From Certhia americana (taxonomy: Eukaryota; Chordata; Aves; Passeriformes; Certhiidae), in assembly GCA_018697195.1 (NCBI GenBank), contig CM031858.1:110802446-110866445 (forward strand): a stretch of 64,000 nucleotides of DNA, written 5' to 3'. Each line of letters starts with the position of its first letter. Position 1 is the stretch's first letter. A program made the position numbers and the translations under genes. Below the pieces are notes generated by a model. The model saw only the letters and a program-made list of their open reading frames with translations, did no database searches and was not told the DNA's origin. Below are positions 1 to 13,318 of the stretch, piece after piece.

Positions 1-626
1 AACCCACCAACCTTTAATTTTAACCAAATAAAAAGTAAAGAAAGAAGAGATGGACGAACATCACATTGGTTTTCTGCAAAAGTTAGATGGCATCAACACC
101 ATAATGAAAAGCAAAACTCTTCCCCTCTCCCACTTTCCTTCTGAAGCCCAAAACAATCACTCATTTACTAAATGACTGTAATGTAGAGCTACACTTGGAC
201 TAGCATGTTAAACACCTGAATGAGGCTCAGCTTGCTCAGGGTAGGAGTGATTCAGATATGAGTGATCTGCTGATGTGCATTAACAGCAGGGATTAGTCAG
301 TCAGCTCCCTGCGAGTGTTCAGGTGGCAAAATGAGCGATAAGTGGCGATGCATCGTAAGGCATTAGAGATTTTTTGAGGATAAGGGAGAAGGAGGGAAAA
401 TTGCTGCTATCTGCAGTGCAATTTAACAGGTAATAGCAACTTGGAAGAATTAAAAAAACCCACTCAGATTCGCACCTATTTGCAATATTGTGTCAATTAC
501 ATGATTAGAAAGTGAGCCCAGATCAGGGCAGCAACGGAGCAGTTCCTCATTTGATCTGACACCTTGTGTAATTTTGGTCAGGACATCCACAATCACCTGA
601 CCTTTTCTTTTCATTTCTCTTGCAGA
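1..626. other. Unique noncoding DNA
   Basis: No gene, repeat or RNA is recognised. The stretch at about 440-600 is AT-rich, free of recognisable repeats and carries TAAT/ATTA-type motifs, so it could be conserved noncoding sequence. That is only a guess from its appearance. Confidence 0.5.
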
Positions 627-642
627 TTTTTTTTTTTTTTTT
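627..642. repeat. Poly-T homopolymer (16 T)
   Basis: Uninterrupted run of T. No CR1 or other element adjoins it, so it is treated as simple sequence and not as a retroposon tail. Confidence 0.9.
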
Positions 643-3600
643 GATAGCAGTCACTAAACATTTAGTCAGAAATTTTGCTAATAGCAAAGAACAGCCATCC
701 CTTTGAGAAGGGTGCTCAGTGCAACGAGCGTGGTCTGGACATTCAAGATAAACTCACTCAGAACCCTGCAGTTATTGGAGAAAACTCATCATTGTAGGCC
801 AATATTGACAGATCTCTGCTAGGCTGGGCTCTGGCACTGGCAACATTTAAATGATTCACACCTAAGTTTTTAAAACAGCTCTTCATATGGAAGTTTTGCA
901 ATCTTTAAGTGTCCTAAAAACACTCATTTATCACAAGTTTCTAACATTATTAGTTTCACTGTTACTTGACAAACCTACATTTCAGGTTTATTGATACTCT
1001 GTGAGAAGTGTACTGGTCTTAAGGGATTTGCCTATTCTGAGACCTTTGTCACCACTATCATACCTGTTTTGGGAACTGGATTGCTGCTAGCAAATATGGG
1101 TAAAAATCATTTATTGTACAGAGAGATTTCTCAAGGGAATGATATGCCTGGCTGCTTTAAACAGGTTCTGAAAAAACATTTTGAAATGATACAGCAATAG
1201 GATGCAGAAATCACCACTTTTAGCTTGCACCCTGAGTCTGCACAGAGGGCCAGAGCTAAGGGCATGTCTACCAGGAGGTCCCAGAGGCATTGGGATGGCC
1301 AAAGCTACCTGCTCTTAGCAGAAGCTTCTAAGAGGCCACAGTGGGATAATTGACTCTGTCTCTTCCTCGTGAGATTTTTGACATGATAGAATGATAATGG
1401 TCATATTTTCCAGATTTCTCAATAAATGAGATCTTACCTAAAATATCGGCAAGCACTCTAAAGAGGCCTTCCTGTGAAGGAAGGAGATTTAATGAGCAGG
1501 CAGCATCAAGTCTGGCCACTTTCTCCTGGGGTTTTGTATAATTGCTGCCAGCCTCAGCCAGAGATGTGTGTAATGAACCTGGAAGTGAAAAGCCACGTGG
1601 ACAGGTCCTCTCCTGCAGCTTCTCAGCTGACCAGGGATGACAGGCACAGATGAACCTGCTTGGAGAGGACAGGGAGGAAGGTCACACTCCACCACCCACT
1701 GCAGAGTGCCCAGGCCACAGCCACTTCTGCTCCCAAACCCAGTGATGCTGTCATTCCCCATTCCAAGGACGGTCAACTGCTAACACAGCATTTTCCAATC
1801 CAAAGATCAGGCTCTTGGGAGACCAGACAAATGTGCAAAAGTACTGGACAGCAGCACAGAAGATGCAGGAGGCAAGAAGAAACCTCTCATGCAGTTCCCT
1901 GGTTTGCAGGAGCAGAAGCAGAGCTGGGGGCAGAAACCGTGGGTGGGAAGTGCTTGGCCATTGCATGCTTCACCCTTCTTGTCCCCTTGTCTCATGCTCC
2001 TGCTTTTTTCTGCTTTTCAGTATGCTTCCAAATATTTGTTTTGTGAATAACAGCAGATACACAGTTATATTTATCTGCAGAGGTGATTACTTTAAAAACC
2101 TAAACTGGGCATTGAAAACCTAAAAAGCTTTAATTTACCCATTAGTATAGATAACATTTTTCAAAGAAATGATCTCCTTGAAGGTGACAGTTTCTTTGTG
2201 ACAATAATGCTGTCATATAGGAGGGCACGTTTACAACTCAGACACCAGTTGAAGCATTTCTTGTTCTGCTCAAACCAAAACACAATCACAGTTTTTAAAA
2301 AGGAAGGAGCCACTTTCTCCTCTAATCCATTATTCTGTGTAACCCAGTCACAATTTCATCTGGTTTCTTAGTATCCGAAAACACTTAAAATATCTGCTTA
2401 GGAAGACACATATAAAACCAAAACAAGTCATCAGGTCACATGAGAGATGGGGCTTTCAGATGACAGGTTTAGCCTCTACCTGTAATCAGCTGTCTCCCAG
2501 CTGATGAGATAAGGCTAACAAGCAGCTTACTTAATGGAGGGAGCCTGCTCTGGCTGAAGAGACTGGGTCATGTTAAGGATAAGGTTCTGTTATGCAAAAC
2601 TGGGTGATTTGCTTGTTATCTAGGTGATGGTAGAGAGCTGGAAAGGAGTCAGGTGGTGAGATCTGGCTTACCTATTTTACCTGGCTTTACGTTATGCTGG
2701 TGATTGATTTAGTCCCTTTGGGAAGAGTCTCAGAAAACATTGCCTGTACTCAGTTCAGCTAGCTGGTCTGCCAGCCTGCTCAAGGGAAACAGAGGGCTGA
2801 GGAGGTACTTGCTGAGTGGAAAATGTTCAGCTGATACAAAGGTTACTGTGGTAATCTTTGTTGACCTATGTGAAAGATTTGATTGTGGTATGTGCCCATT
2901 GGCCTTTAACAGCAATTATGTGATTTCATAGGGTATTTTATCTATATTTCTGTCCTCAGACTATACTGCAACTGTAAATGCTAATGGGGAATGTGGAGAG
3001 TTTACCATCATGCAGTGCAGAGCTCTGTATAGGATGAGCAATGCCTAAAACTAGGCAGTGTGTTAACCTCTTCTGTGGGAGTTCTAATTCACTAGTGAAA
3101 GCATCTGTACCATCAGGGACTTCAAATCTTGCTAGAGCTTCCCTTAAAGCCTTGCAGTACCAGGTGCTGCACACAAATTGGTTTGGTAGCTCACTCCAAC
3201 CAAGTTCTTGCCATCTGTCATTGCACTGCTCAAATGGGTCTCTTAATCTGGCAATATGAATGCTCAAATCTATAGAGAGGCTTATGCAGACACACTCCCC
3301 TCTTTGTAGTCCAGGCAAGGATCCAAAAAAAATAGAGATCTGGGTACCAGGGTGTAAAATCAGGCAGAGCTTAAAAGGCACAAAACCACTTTGGTATCTT
3401 TTATTTGCCATCAAAACTCTTCTGTGGTGTGTATGGGTTTAGTACTGTGTTTCTCTTTCAGTTAAAGGCTAAAAAATGCTTGAAGGCCAGCTCTGTTCCC
3501 TGTCAATGAGTGCCTGCACTACACTAGATGGCACTGCTTAATACTCACGTTTTTCTCTTGTCTCTGCTATGCTGGTTCTGTGGATCTGGAGCATCCTGGA

Positions 3601-4914
3601 GCTGCAGCTTCATCAGACTTTAATCAGTGCTCTGTGGTTGCTGGTAATGGGATCAGCTGCACGGAGGCATTGGGAGCAGTCACATAACAAGGCAGTAGTA
3701 ATGGTCATCAGAAACACATTCAAAGTTTGTCTCTTTAGCCTAATAAACGGGTAAAGCAGAGGTTTTTAGAGATTACACACAAATTAAGACTAAGTTCTTA
3801 TGTTATCTTTGACTCTTGCTAACATTCCTCATCTCTTTTCTCTCATGACTGGAATAAAAAGCAGTGGTAGAATTGCTGCAGATATCAGGCATTTTACAAA
3901 GCCAGAAATCTGAGTGATAATACAACTGCTACATACTGATCACTAAATATGGGAGGAGGACAAGCTATAGAGAAACAAATCTCTGCTCTTGTCAATAGTC
4001 CATAGATTTGGAAATAAACAGCTCTGTTTCTGCTTTCAGAATCATGTTCAGCTAATTCAAAAGCTTGATTCTTGCAAGGAGAGGTTGACCATAATTTAGG
4101 AGTGCTGTTAAACCATCCTATGTTGTGCCCTTCACTCACTAATAAATTGCTGAATACATCTAAAATGTGAAAGTCCCACCAGTATTTTGTGTACTTTTTT
4201 TTAAAAGTCAAACGAGTCTTTGCTTATAAAACTCAGACATCAAATGTCATGTATAGGGTACAGCTTTTGCATAATTTCAAAATGTGTTGTAACAGCAATG
4301 ACTAGTTGAAGAACTGATCTCCTCCAACAGTAAGCTGAGAGCTAAGTGCCTTAAACCTATGTTAGATACTTTGTAATCAGCTGGGCCTAGAATATTAAAA
4401 TTGGACTAAAGTTGCATTAGAATACAACAGTTACTTTTGAAGTTGGGTAAAGTTCTATAAAAGGAGCAAATGGGATAGGATGGAGAAAGCAGAAAATTGT
4501 AGTCACTGTAGATTGGCCACCCTGATGCCTGTTCCTAGAAAGAATTCACATTAAAAGACTGGCTAAGCAGTGGTGGGAATTAGAAAGGAAGAACAGCCTG
4601 TGGATGTGCCAGGAAACTTTCCTTTCTCTGACACTGAAATGGGCCTTTTAGGTGGGGTGAAGCATCAGAGACATCCTGCTCTTTTAATGGTGTCTAATTT
4701 AGTTTTAGACTTGGACAGTAGAAGTGGAAATTATTCTTGAAGGTGACTCCAGGTGGGAGGGCCTGCAAGTGTTCACAACAATTATTTAGAATTTAAATAT
4801 CTGGAAAAATGAATTAAAAATACTGGGCAGGATTCAATAAAGATAAATAAGATGCAATGCATTTGTTAGTTGATTATTCCTCCCCAGTAGAGGATGAAGA
4901 ATAATTGGTTAGGT
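643..4914. other. Unique noncoding DNA with short chance ORFs
   Basis: No recognisable gene. The longest frames are a minus-strand frame of 152 codons (2956-3414) and a plus-strand frame of 128 codons (1660-2046). Neither shows a domain, signal peptide, obvious splice context or low-complexity explanation that I recognise. The 2956-3414 stretch could be part of an old repeat I cannot name. Confidence 0.5.
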
Positions 4915-5375
4915 AACATTTTCTCAGAAAAGGGTCTTGGGAGTATACTAGTCATAAATCATAGCTGTGCTGTTTCCAGCACTCCCCCTGAATCTCATAA
5001 GAGTGGGAGATACAGACAGAAATATAGATTGCAAAACACATGGAAAGATCCTTTTTCCACCCATCATTGATCAAGCCTCAGCTGGAGCACTGTGACTGAT
5101 TTTGGATATTATACTTCAAGAGCAATGTGGCACACTTGGAGAACATCCAGAGGAGAATAACATGTTCTCCTTAGTAAAGAACATAACCTACAAATAAAAG
5201 ATGTCTAAAAAACTTGCCCAGATCAGAGATGAAAATTCCTTTTCTCCCTTTCCCAGATTTATCACAGTTTTCAAGAATATAGAGGCTGTTTCAGAGAGGA
5301 AGAGGCTCTCTCCAAATATGGTGGATAAGAGCAATGGCTTAAATTGGTGCAAGAAATATTGGAGATGAGAAAAAC
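4915..5375 (+). mobile_element. Old CR1 LINE 3' fragment (sense)
   Basis: The order of blocks follows the end of CR1 ORF2 and its 3' region. A degenerate 'agaaaagggtcttggg' segment comes first. Around 5080-5125 comes the stretch that in CR1 encodes the 'HLEYC' area ('cagctggagcactgtg...ttttggatattat'), then 'cttcaagagcaatgtgg', 'catccagaggagaataaca', and near 5330 'aagagcaatggctt'. All frames are broken by stops and indels. The 3' hairpin and terminal repeat are absent. The level of decay suggests an old copy, related to the general amniote CR1 type more than to recent avian subfamilies. Edges are approximate. Confidence 0.65.
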
Positions 5376-7483
5376 CTTAAAGGTATACCTATTCCTGCCT
5401 TGAAACAGTGAAAGGGACTAAAGTAGTCCCTTTCTGCCCTGCTTCTCTATTACAATATTTCATAGAAATTAATACTATTAAAAATTTTAATCAATACTAA
5501 TTAAAAATTTTGTTTAAAGGATACATCTGTGCTACTCCACATCCTGGGTTTGGTAAGCTGACAAGGCTGATGCTGTATTTTCAGAACCTAACCTTGAATT
5601 TTATTGGTGTCCAAATAGTGTTCTCTTTCATTTTGCTCTCTAAAACCATGAATTTCTCATTTGAAATAAAAAACATGGATGTGACTGTGCTATCAAGACT
5701 TCCTCACTGAAATGTTAAATATACTTCCTTTTTTGCAGTCATAACCCAGATTACAAAATAAGATGCAAGTAAGAAAACAAAACTTCAGATAAGATGATTT
5801 ACATGTTGGATTTTTTCCCAGTGATTCAGTAAGTAGTAGGTGTAGACTAAGCCTTTTAGCATGGCTACAAACTGAACCCTATACCAGGTTTATGATCAAA
5901 AGCTAAGTTAAGCTTTCTGGAATTCTCCATTAGGCTTAAGAATTGGAGTCCCCTCTTGGGCAGTCACCTTAAGTGCAGAAGAAATTGCTGAGGAAGGAAA
6001 GGAAGGTTGGAAACCATGTGATTTATCTCAAGAAGAATGAAAAGCAGACAAAAAATGTCATATTTCTTAATCATAACATGGCAAAGGAGATAAAACAAGG
6101 AGACATCTTGGGTTAAGTCAGAAAAAGTTTTCATCCTTTTATTTTCAGCAAACAAAAAGTCTTTCTTGTAATACAGTCTTCTTCTCTGAGTAAGGTGTTG
6201 ATTATTTTGAAACTCTAGGTCTCAGTGAGCAATTAAACTAAAGAAAAATTGGACATTAATGCATCCATGTGTCTGAGGGGTTTGCAAACTAGAGCTTTAG
6301 TAGGAGGAATCAGTGAATACATTAGGAGTTGTGTTAGGAAATGGACTCATGTTCTGTTTGCAAACGTTACTTCAGTCACAGTTTAAGTGTTATGGAATTC
6401 ATGCACAGTGTCTAACAGAGCATAGGAAAGAGTATTTTTCTTGTTTTTCTGTAGGGCACATGACAGAAGCGTGCTAAACCTTAACTTGAAGCTCAGGTAC
6501 AAATAAATTTTAACTCTATGTACAAGAAGTTTTATATGTAGATTTAAAAATGCATGCTTTAACTAGAATTAAACATTTTACATAATAAATTGAGACTTAT
6601 AACTGAGCTCTATTTGAAGATGGTAGGAATGTACACAAGAAATGAAAATGCTCAAAAGAAATTGCATTTCCCTAAAAAGATGATAATAAGAAAATATTTT
6701 TCCCTTCATGTCACTTCATTTCTCTACAAAAAGATGATGGCAGTACGTGTAACAAGGAAGATGGAGAGGGTACCTCTTGGGCCTTTTAGATGGGTCCTTT
6801 CCTTCCTCTGCTTACCTTGCTCTTTGGTTTCTTGGTCTCCTTTACATGAGTGCCCCAGCTTAGTGCTCATCACATCAGGGAAGGTTTGGGCTGGTTAACA
6901 GGGCAGTTGATGCTGGCCACAGCAAGTGCCAGAGTCCTTGAGCCTATAACCTCCCTATTCCTCTCAATCCTGTTAGCTGTTTACCTACTTAAATACCTCT
7001 TCAAGATCTCCCTCTAAATGACTTACAGGTGTAAATCCCATTGGAAATCAATAGCAATTTTTTTCTTTTGCTCTGTGATCGATGTACTTTTAAAATCCCA
7101 CTCAGAGCTTTAGCATATGTACAGAAACATAATGCTCACACAGGTTTCTTATGGCCTATACTTGTTGTTACAAGACTTGTATTTTTGCAGAGTTACAGCA
7201 ATCTCAACTCACCAAGGTAACCGTGATGAAGAATGAATGCTGTTTTGATTGAAACTGTGGAAACAAACTTTGAGATTTTTAATTTTTTATTGGTATTAAT
7301 ATGCATCTAAGAAAGGGACCAGTTAAAGAACTCACCTCCTGCTCACCCAGCAAAGTTCTCATTCCTGGTTGCATGGAAGCCGCTATGCCTCAATAAAGCA
7401 CAATCAGAATTAAAGCCCTAATTGCTGAGGTGCTGCAATTAGGCAATGCTTATTCCTCCTTGCGCCTCATATTGGTTTTGTTA
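5376..7483. other. Unique AT-rich noncoding DNA
   Basis: No gene recognised. A small AT-rich imperfect direct repeat lies at 5468-5508. An inverted pair of homeodomain-type TAATTG sites lies at 7417-7443 and is listed separately. Confidence 0.5.
7417..7443. promoter_or_regulatory. Inverted pair of TAATTG motifs (possible homeodomain sites)
   Basis: Perfect 9-bp inverted repeat: cctaattgc at 7417-7425 and gcaattagg at 7435-7443, separated by 9 bp. Each arm contains TAATTG/CAATTA, the core bound by many homeodomain proteins. The flanks are free of recognisable repeats. A regulatory role is inference. Confidence 0.25.
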
Positions 7484-7540
7484 CAGAATCATAAAATCAT
7501 GCAGGTTGGAAAAGACCTTTAAGGTCATGGAGTCTGACTG
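7484..7540 (-). mobile_element. CR1 LINE 3'-terminal fragment (antisense)
   Basis: The plus strand reads 'cagaatcataaaatcatgcaggttggaaaagacctttaaggtcatggagtc'. This is the reverse complement of the avian CR1 3' end: the terminal ATTCTRTG-type repeat, then the conserved 'ggttggaaaagacctttaag' block. Only about 55 bp can be recognised before similarity fades, so it is a heavily 5'-truncated, decayed copy. Confidence 0.85.
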
Positions 7541-7859
7541 TTGCAGATGTGCACAGCAATCATGCACATGTATGCGTGTAACTCAAGCTGGATATTGAAA
7601 ATTTGGGATTCAAAAATCCGAGCTCTCCTCTGAACTGGTGTAAATGATGTGAAACACTTTTCCTGAAACCAGCTTTAATGATGAAAATATTGCTTATTTT
7701 CCATGCAAAGTGTTTTCCATGCAATGTGTTTTACTTAGAATAATGCCCGAAGTTAACTAATTATTTCACTTTGCAGCTAGTAAATGATCCTGTCTTAGTA
7801 ATGAAGTCTTCTTAATCCTGCATGTTTCACATAGTCAGTCAGGACCACATAGCCATATT
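7541..7859. other. Unique noncoding DNA
   Basis: Nothing recognised in this interval. It may include unrecognisable CR1 sequence continuing from 7540. Confidence 0.5.
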
Positions 7860-7879
7860 AAAAAAAAAAAAAAAAAAAA
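7860..7879. repeat. Poly-A homopolymer (20 A)
   Basis: Uninterrupted A run. Avian CR1 does not end in poly-A and no processed pseudogene is recognisable upstream, so it is called simple sequence. Confidence 0.9.
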
Positions 7880-10800
7880 GTTTGAAAGGTTTTCTATCTC
7901 CTTAAAAGGATAATTTTGAAAAAGCTGCTCATACCAGGCAGAATTTTGTGGACAATTTCCTACATGAGTGCTTTTAGCTTTCAGGGGGTTCTGTGATTTA
8001 CTTGGATTTTTTTTCCTACTGAAAAATAATGTTTTCTGACTTTTTGGGCCACAGGCCTGTCAGTGAGCACCTATGTGAAATCAGTAGGGTTTTGATTTTA
8101 TATCCAAGGTCAGTGAACAAAACAGGTTTGCTTTAAATGACAAAGCCATAAGGTACAAAGCTAGCTACCTTTATAGGTGAATATGCAGGGAGACAACACT
8201 GGCCTTGTCCTGCAGACTCTATTTACATATTTTCTGAAAATTAAAAAGGAAAGAGAAGTTAAAGCAGGATAACACAACTGTCCCCTAAATGAGATAACTT
8301 TCAATGTGAAAAGGGACTTGTATCTTATTTAGAAAAAAAAGTAAAACCTCAGTCACCATCTGAATCTTGTTTCAGTGTAGGCTGTTAAGAGAGCGTGGTA
8401 AGAGGGTAGTGGTTTTGGCTACATACATTCACAAACCCAAAGGCATGCACTAAATGAAAACTAGGTATCACAAATGCTTCTCAGGCCCTCTCTGCCCACG
8501 GCTGCACATTCCCTAAAATCCTTCCTCCAAATGTATATACAAAAAGTTGGCATGCACATGCATAACATGTCTGAGTGCAGATGGTTCTTGTGGCCTTAAT
8601 GGTGCTTTCCCCCCACCACCCCCAGTTTTCTCCCTTTGTTTCTACACACACATGGATGGGGAGTAGAGAGGGAGGCTGAACACGTAATGAGAGTCTCATG
8701 TTTGTTAACTGTGGAAATAGCATTCTCCTTAATATTTTCTTCCTTTCTTTAAGAACCCCTTATTTGGTATTTTAAGTGTCCCAGCAGCTTGCACAGCATA
8801 GAAAAAATGCCAAAAAAAGAGCCAGGCTGGGCCACACTAGATCAGCTTGAAAAGCAGATGCTGCCATGTGGGAGCCACCACCAAGCCCAGCAGTAAGGTG
8901 GCCTGAGGAAGTGCTCACCCCCAAGCCCTCTTTGCACAGCTGGTAATGTACTCCAAGCTGACTCCTGTGCTAGGTATTTGCTTCCTAAAGTAAGGAACAG
9001 CCTCTCTTTAAAAGAGAAAGCTCCAAGCCCCAGCAACATCCCTGTCAGTGCTGATTGTGCAACAAAACCGACATAATTCCAGCAAACAAGTGTGAAATAA
9101 ATTGTTCTGCAAATCACTGAGACCGTGTCCCAGCGAGTTTGTCACTGCTCTTTGGTGGGTGGTGGCTTGGTTTTTGTTGAATGTCTCTGGCTGCACACAC
9201 TGCAAGCAGTCTCCTCTGAAGTGAGGAAAGCATGCATTTGTCATGGGCAAACCACAAATTAATTTAATACAAAGCCTAATAATATGGTTTCAACTTCTAA
9301 AACACTCACATGTTACTTATACCTACAGTATCTCCAGGAAACCAGCAGAAAAGGGCAATTTGCTGGAAACCATATTGGTGAGCAGAAGCTAATAAAGTAC
9401 CACTGGCCACAGAAGCTCACCTCATGCTGCCTGGCTGCTTTCACTCTCATCATGAAATGCAGCAAGTTTATACAAATGTGGCAATTTAGTAAGGGGAAGA
9501 GGAGGAACAGTCAAGGCTGCTTATGGATCAGACCTTCCACAGTCACAGTCTATGTTCACATAGCAAATGGCACTGAATTATTCAAACCTTTCTGGAGCTG
9601 AACTCACTGGGCTCCTGACGGGTATTAGCACTACTGAAGTGGTTCCTGTTTTGTGAAATGGAGGGGGAGGGGAAGGATGCTGCCTGTAAACTATAACACA
9701 TTCTGCAAACATTCCTGTTAGCTTCCAAATTCTGGACCTTGATTTGAACAGCAGCCTGAGAGGTCATTTTACAGGCAGAGAAATGAGTGTTACTGAAGTA
9801 CTGAAGTGTCAATAGAAGTAACCTCTCCAGTCCTTCTACTAATCCATCAGAGCTAGAACAAGCATCCAGAGCATTCCAATTCTCAGCTTGCCTTTCAGCT
9901 GTAATATTCATATCTGTTTTGAAAATCTTTACATGTCTGGGGTCCTCTTGGGAACCTTGGACCAAGAATTTGCTATGGCTTGAAAAATAAAGATGAAGCA
10001 AAACACTGCAAATATGAGTCTTGGAGGTTTAAAATGCGATTAATTTAGATTTTTATGAATGTCATGAAATAGGTCAGAAAATTCATAACAACCTTTTAGT
10101 CTTTCCTAATGAGAAAACAAAATTAGGGACCTGACCATAAAATCTAACCTCCATACCTAATGGCCAATGAGTACTTGAGGCCTTACAAGAAACCCCTTGC
10201 CTGTTGAACTGGCCTCAGCCACATGTTTCTCAGCTGCTGTCCTTTGCCTCATGCTCAGTACAAGACCCTCATTGTGCTGCACAGAAGCCTCATGAACACA
10301 CAAAACATGAGCAGTTTGCTCAGCAAGTTGCAAACACCTCCAGCTATCTGCTGAGATAAATCTGGGCCATGGAGAAACACTTTCCCAAGGCACCTAAACT
10401 GGTGCAATAGTTATCTGCTCCAAAATTATATAGACTATATTATATGAAGCAATTGAAATTTAACTAAATGAGAAACAAGGAGGGCCGAACCTGAGATTTT
10501 CCTCTGCACCAGGTTTTCAAACAACTGTTAAGTACCATGCAAGACCTATCTGCTCAACCTAGCATTTTTCTGGTGTCCACAGGTAAATATTTATGTGGAC
10601 ATAAAATGTGTCAGAGGAAATTCCTCCTCACAAAGCCACTACCTGTCCGATTCAACACTGATATCCAGAGGCTCAAGCTTCAAGGTGGTGGTTAAAGAAA
10701 CTTTTAAACACACCTGACTATTAACATGTGCACAATTTTAAACCACGCATATAAATTCAATGAGAAATTTTATGCACTTTTTCCACTTCATGAGTTACTT

Positions 10801-11515
10801 TAAAAACAATGTGCGCAGGAAAAAGCAAGGAGGGGAGGAAAAAATGTTCTTCAGGGTAGCTGATCACCTTGTGCTTGTGAAGCCCCAAAAAATCACCTGG
10901 CTCACTAGCAAAATCACTGACTGTGTGCACATAATTCTGGTTAAAAAAGAATACGTAGACAATATCACAATCTGCAGCCTGTTGAGAATGACTCCAGAAC
11001 ATGCTTCTTTCCATACAATAGGCCAGTAACACCCTTTTTAGCATATCTCTTATCATAGAAGCCTTTTTGCAAGCACTCAAAAGCAACAGTGTTTTCTACA
11101 AGAATATCCCACTATACCACAGTTTCTTCATGCTTGATTGGAGCGTAGGTGGGAACTCCTACTGCAATAAACTAAATGCAATAAATGTTCACCCATGAAC
11201 TGTAGTCATGATTCCACCTCTCCCTGAAGAATATTTCCTCTCAATAGCACGTCATCAGAGTGAAATGGAAAATACCTTCATAGCTCTTAGCTCTTGAGTT
11301 AGCTAGGACTCAAACACGACCAGCACTTGAGACCAGAATAAGCAGCCAAGAATACTTCAGTGGAAAGTCTGGCACGTCAAGTCTCTGTTGTGGCAATTCC
11401 CTGATGACAGATCTCATAGTCACTGTTCTCTGAGAAACAATGGTGTCAGACAGCAGTTGTAATAGGTAACTAATGTTTCATAAACTTTTTTAGAAGGACT
11501 TTGTAAAACAACTGT
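7880..11515. other. Unique noncoding DNA
   Basis: No gene recognised. The open frames here (for example 9582-10001 minus, 139 codons, and 10757-11086 minus, 109 codons) lack recognisable domains and overlap frames on the other strand, as expected for chance ORFs. Confidence 0.5.
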
Positions 11516-11586
11516 GTTCCTGTGTTAGTTCGACCAGCCCCACAGAAGTGAGCTAGCTGGTCAGACTAACACAGCTCCCTAGGAAC
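11516..11586. repeat. Imperfect hairpin with 18-bp arms
   Basis: Arm tgtgttagttcgaccagc (11521-11538) pairs with gctggtcagactaacaca (11556-11573) across a 17-nt loop. There are 16 Watson-Crick pairs, one T-G wobble (if RNA) and one C-A mismatch. An outer gttcc/ggaac pair (11516-11520, 11582-11586) extends the stem beyond an 8-nt bulge on the right. Cruciform DNA, a small foldback element or an RNA hairpin are all possible. The stem is short for a canonical microRNA precursor. Confidence 0.7.
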
Positions 11587-13318
11587 AAAGTGGTGAAAGA
11601 ATAAGTTTAAGTAGTGGTTTACCCCATTCCTTTATTATTCTTATGGATGAAAATCACTGCCTGACATACAGTAAGATTAGGTTACCTCTTCTCCCCATGA
11701 GTGACCTACTGATATCCAGCTGAAGATTTCTGGCAGCAATTATTCCAGTCTTTCTTCGCCTTCACTACAAATGGAGATACATGTAGATTTATATTAATGC
11801 AAATATGAATTTTTAAAATATTTTGGCCTTTTCTCCAAGACAGAAGTATCCTTTTAGTACTTCAGCCATTTACCCAAGGATCTTAAACTACAGCAGACTT
11901 AAACATCAAGATTTGAAATTTGTGACATTATCCGCTATTTTAGAATTGGAAAAGCTGAAAAAGCATAGAAGAAGACAAAAATATATCCTGTCATTGCTGC
12001 TCGAGACATTAGACCTCAAACTATGAGACTCACTTCCGATGTAAGCAGCCCTTCATTTGTAACATCAAGTTTAGCACCAGAAACCTGGTTTGTGTAGGCT
12101 GACCCCTAATAGGACAGAGGACTGCGGTCCAGTGAGGATGTACTGCACAAAATTACTATGCTTAACTGAATCTTATCTTCTAGACAAGACGGAAGACATA
12201 CAGCGATGAAGAATCAACTATGCCCCTCAGCTCTTTCTTCCAACAATTTTCTGCAACATTAAAAGCATGCCTGATTTTAGCTTTAACTGTCTTTGGCTTC
12301 CCATGTTCTGCCAGCCTCATTCCTTCTCTTGCCTCCTCAGCTAGGTTTAATCCTCTCAGATTTGGGTCCCTTTTCTGTGAAGGTATTTCTCAGTGACAAC
12401 AAATTACTTCTCAGTCTTCTCTTTGCTAAGCTAAGCAGATGGAGTTCTCAAAATCTGTCACTGCCAGGCATTTCCTCCAGATTCCAAAACATTTGTCCAG
12501 GTTCCATCTTTGTTCTTTTCACTTCCGGACTTCTCCCGTTAGTTTCTTTTCTTTCCATTTTTAAAGTACCAGCAGGAGAATGACCTGTACTATTTCAGTA
12601 ATAGTGGTTCCAATGCCCCATTTATGGTAAAATCTCTTGTTACAAGCTGGCAGTTCATAAACAGTGCCCATCCCCAAGGCAGGGCACTGGGAGCTCCTGT
12701 TACCTTGTCTGTTCCTTTTAACTCTCACATCTTCTTGCATGCTGCTGTTGTCTAAGATGTGACTGTCCATCCTGTAAGTATGAACCCTATTCCTTTGCTC
12801 TGGGTATGAAACTTATATTTGTCTTCATTTTAATGCACATGGTGTGCATTACAAACATGCATCAAAAATCAAGGAAATCTGTGTAATACTTCTAACTCAA
12901 TGATGAAAATTTAAAGCTTATTTCTAAGGGCTATAATTATTCTCCAATCTCTTGACTTTTAGCTCTAAATATCAAATAAATGTTAAAATCCCTCATTTTT
13001 TACTTTCAGGACATTGGATTTCTATTTTTCAACTTAAAGATTAAAACTTTGCAAGAAAATTACAGAAGGAAGTGTTCAGGCACCAAGGAAAAAGAGAAAA
13101 ACGTGCCTGAAGAGAATTAACAACATTGATAAGGGAACAACAGATGACAGAATAATTCACTGTTTCAGTACAGAATTTCAGTTCTCTTCAGAACTTTAGT
13201 TCTAGTCTCTGCTAGAACTAAATCCCTTTGAAGACGGAAGAGAAAAGATTACATGCTGTAATCAAGAAAGTAACCAGCAGCATAATCATTGCAAGAATCT
13301 GATCTTAATAACCTAACC
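11587..13318. other. Unique noncoding DNA
   Basis: No gene or repeat recognised. ORFs are short and have no recognised domains. Confidence 0.5.

Noticed and set aside
11521..11573. Canonical microRNA precursor
   Set aside because: The contiguous stem is only 18 bp with a 17-nt loop and a large bulge before the outer helix, short for a typical precursor. Left as an unexplained hairpin.
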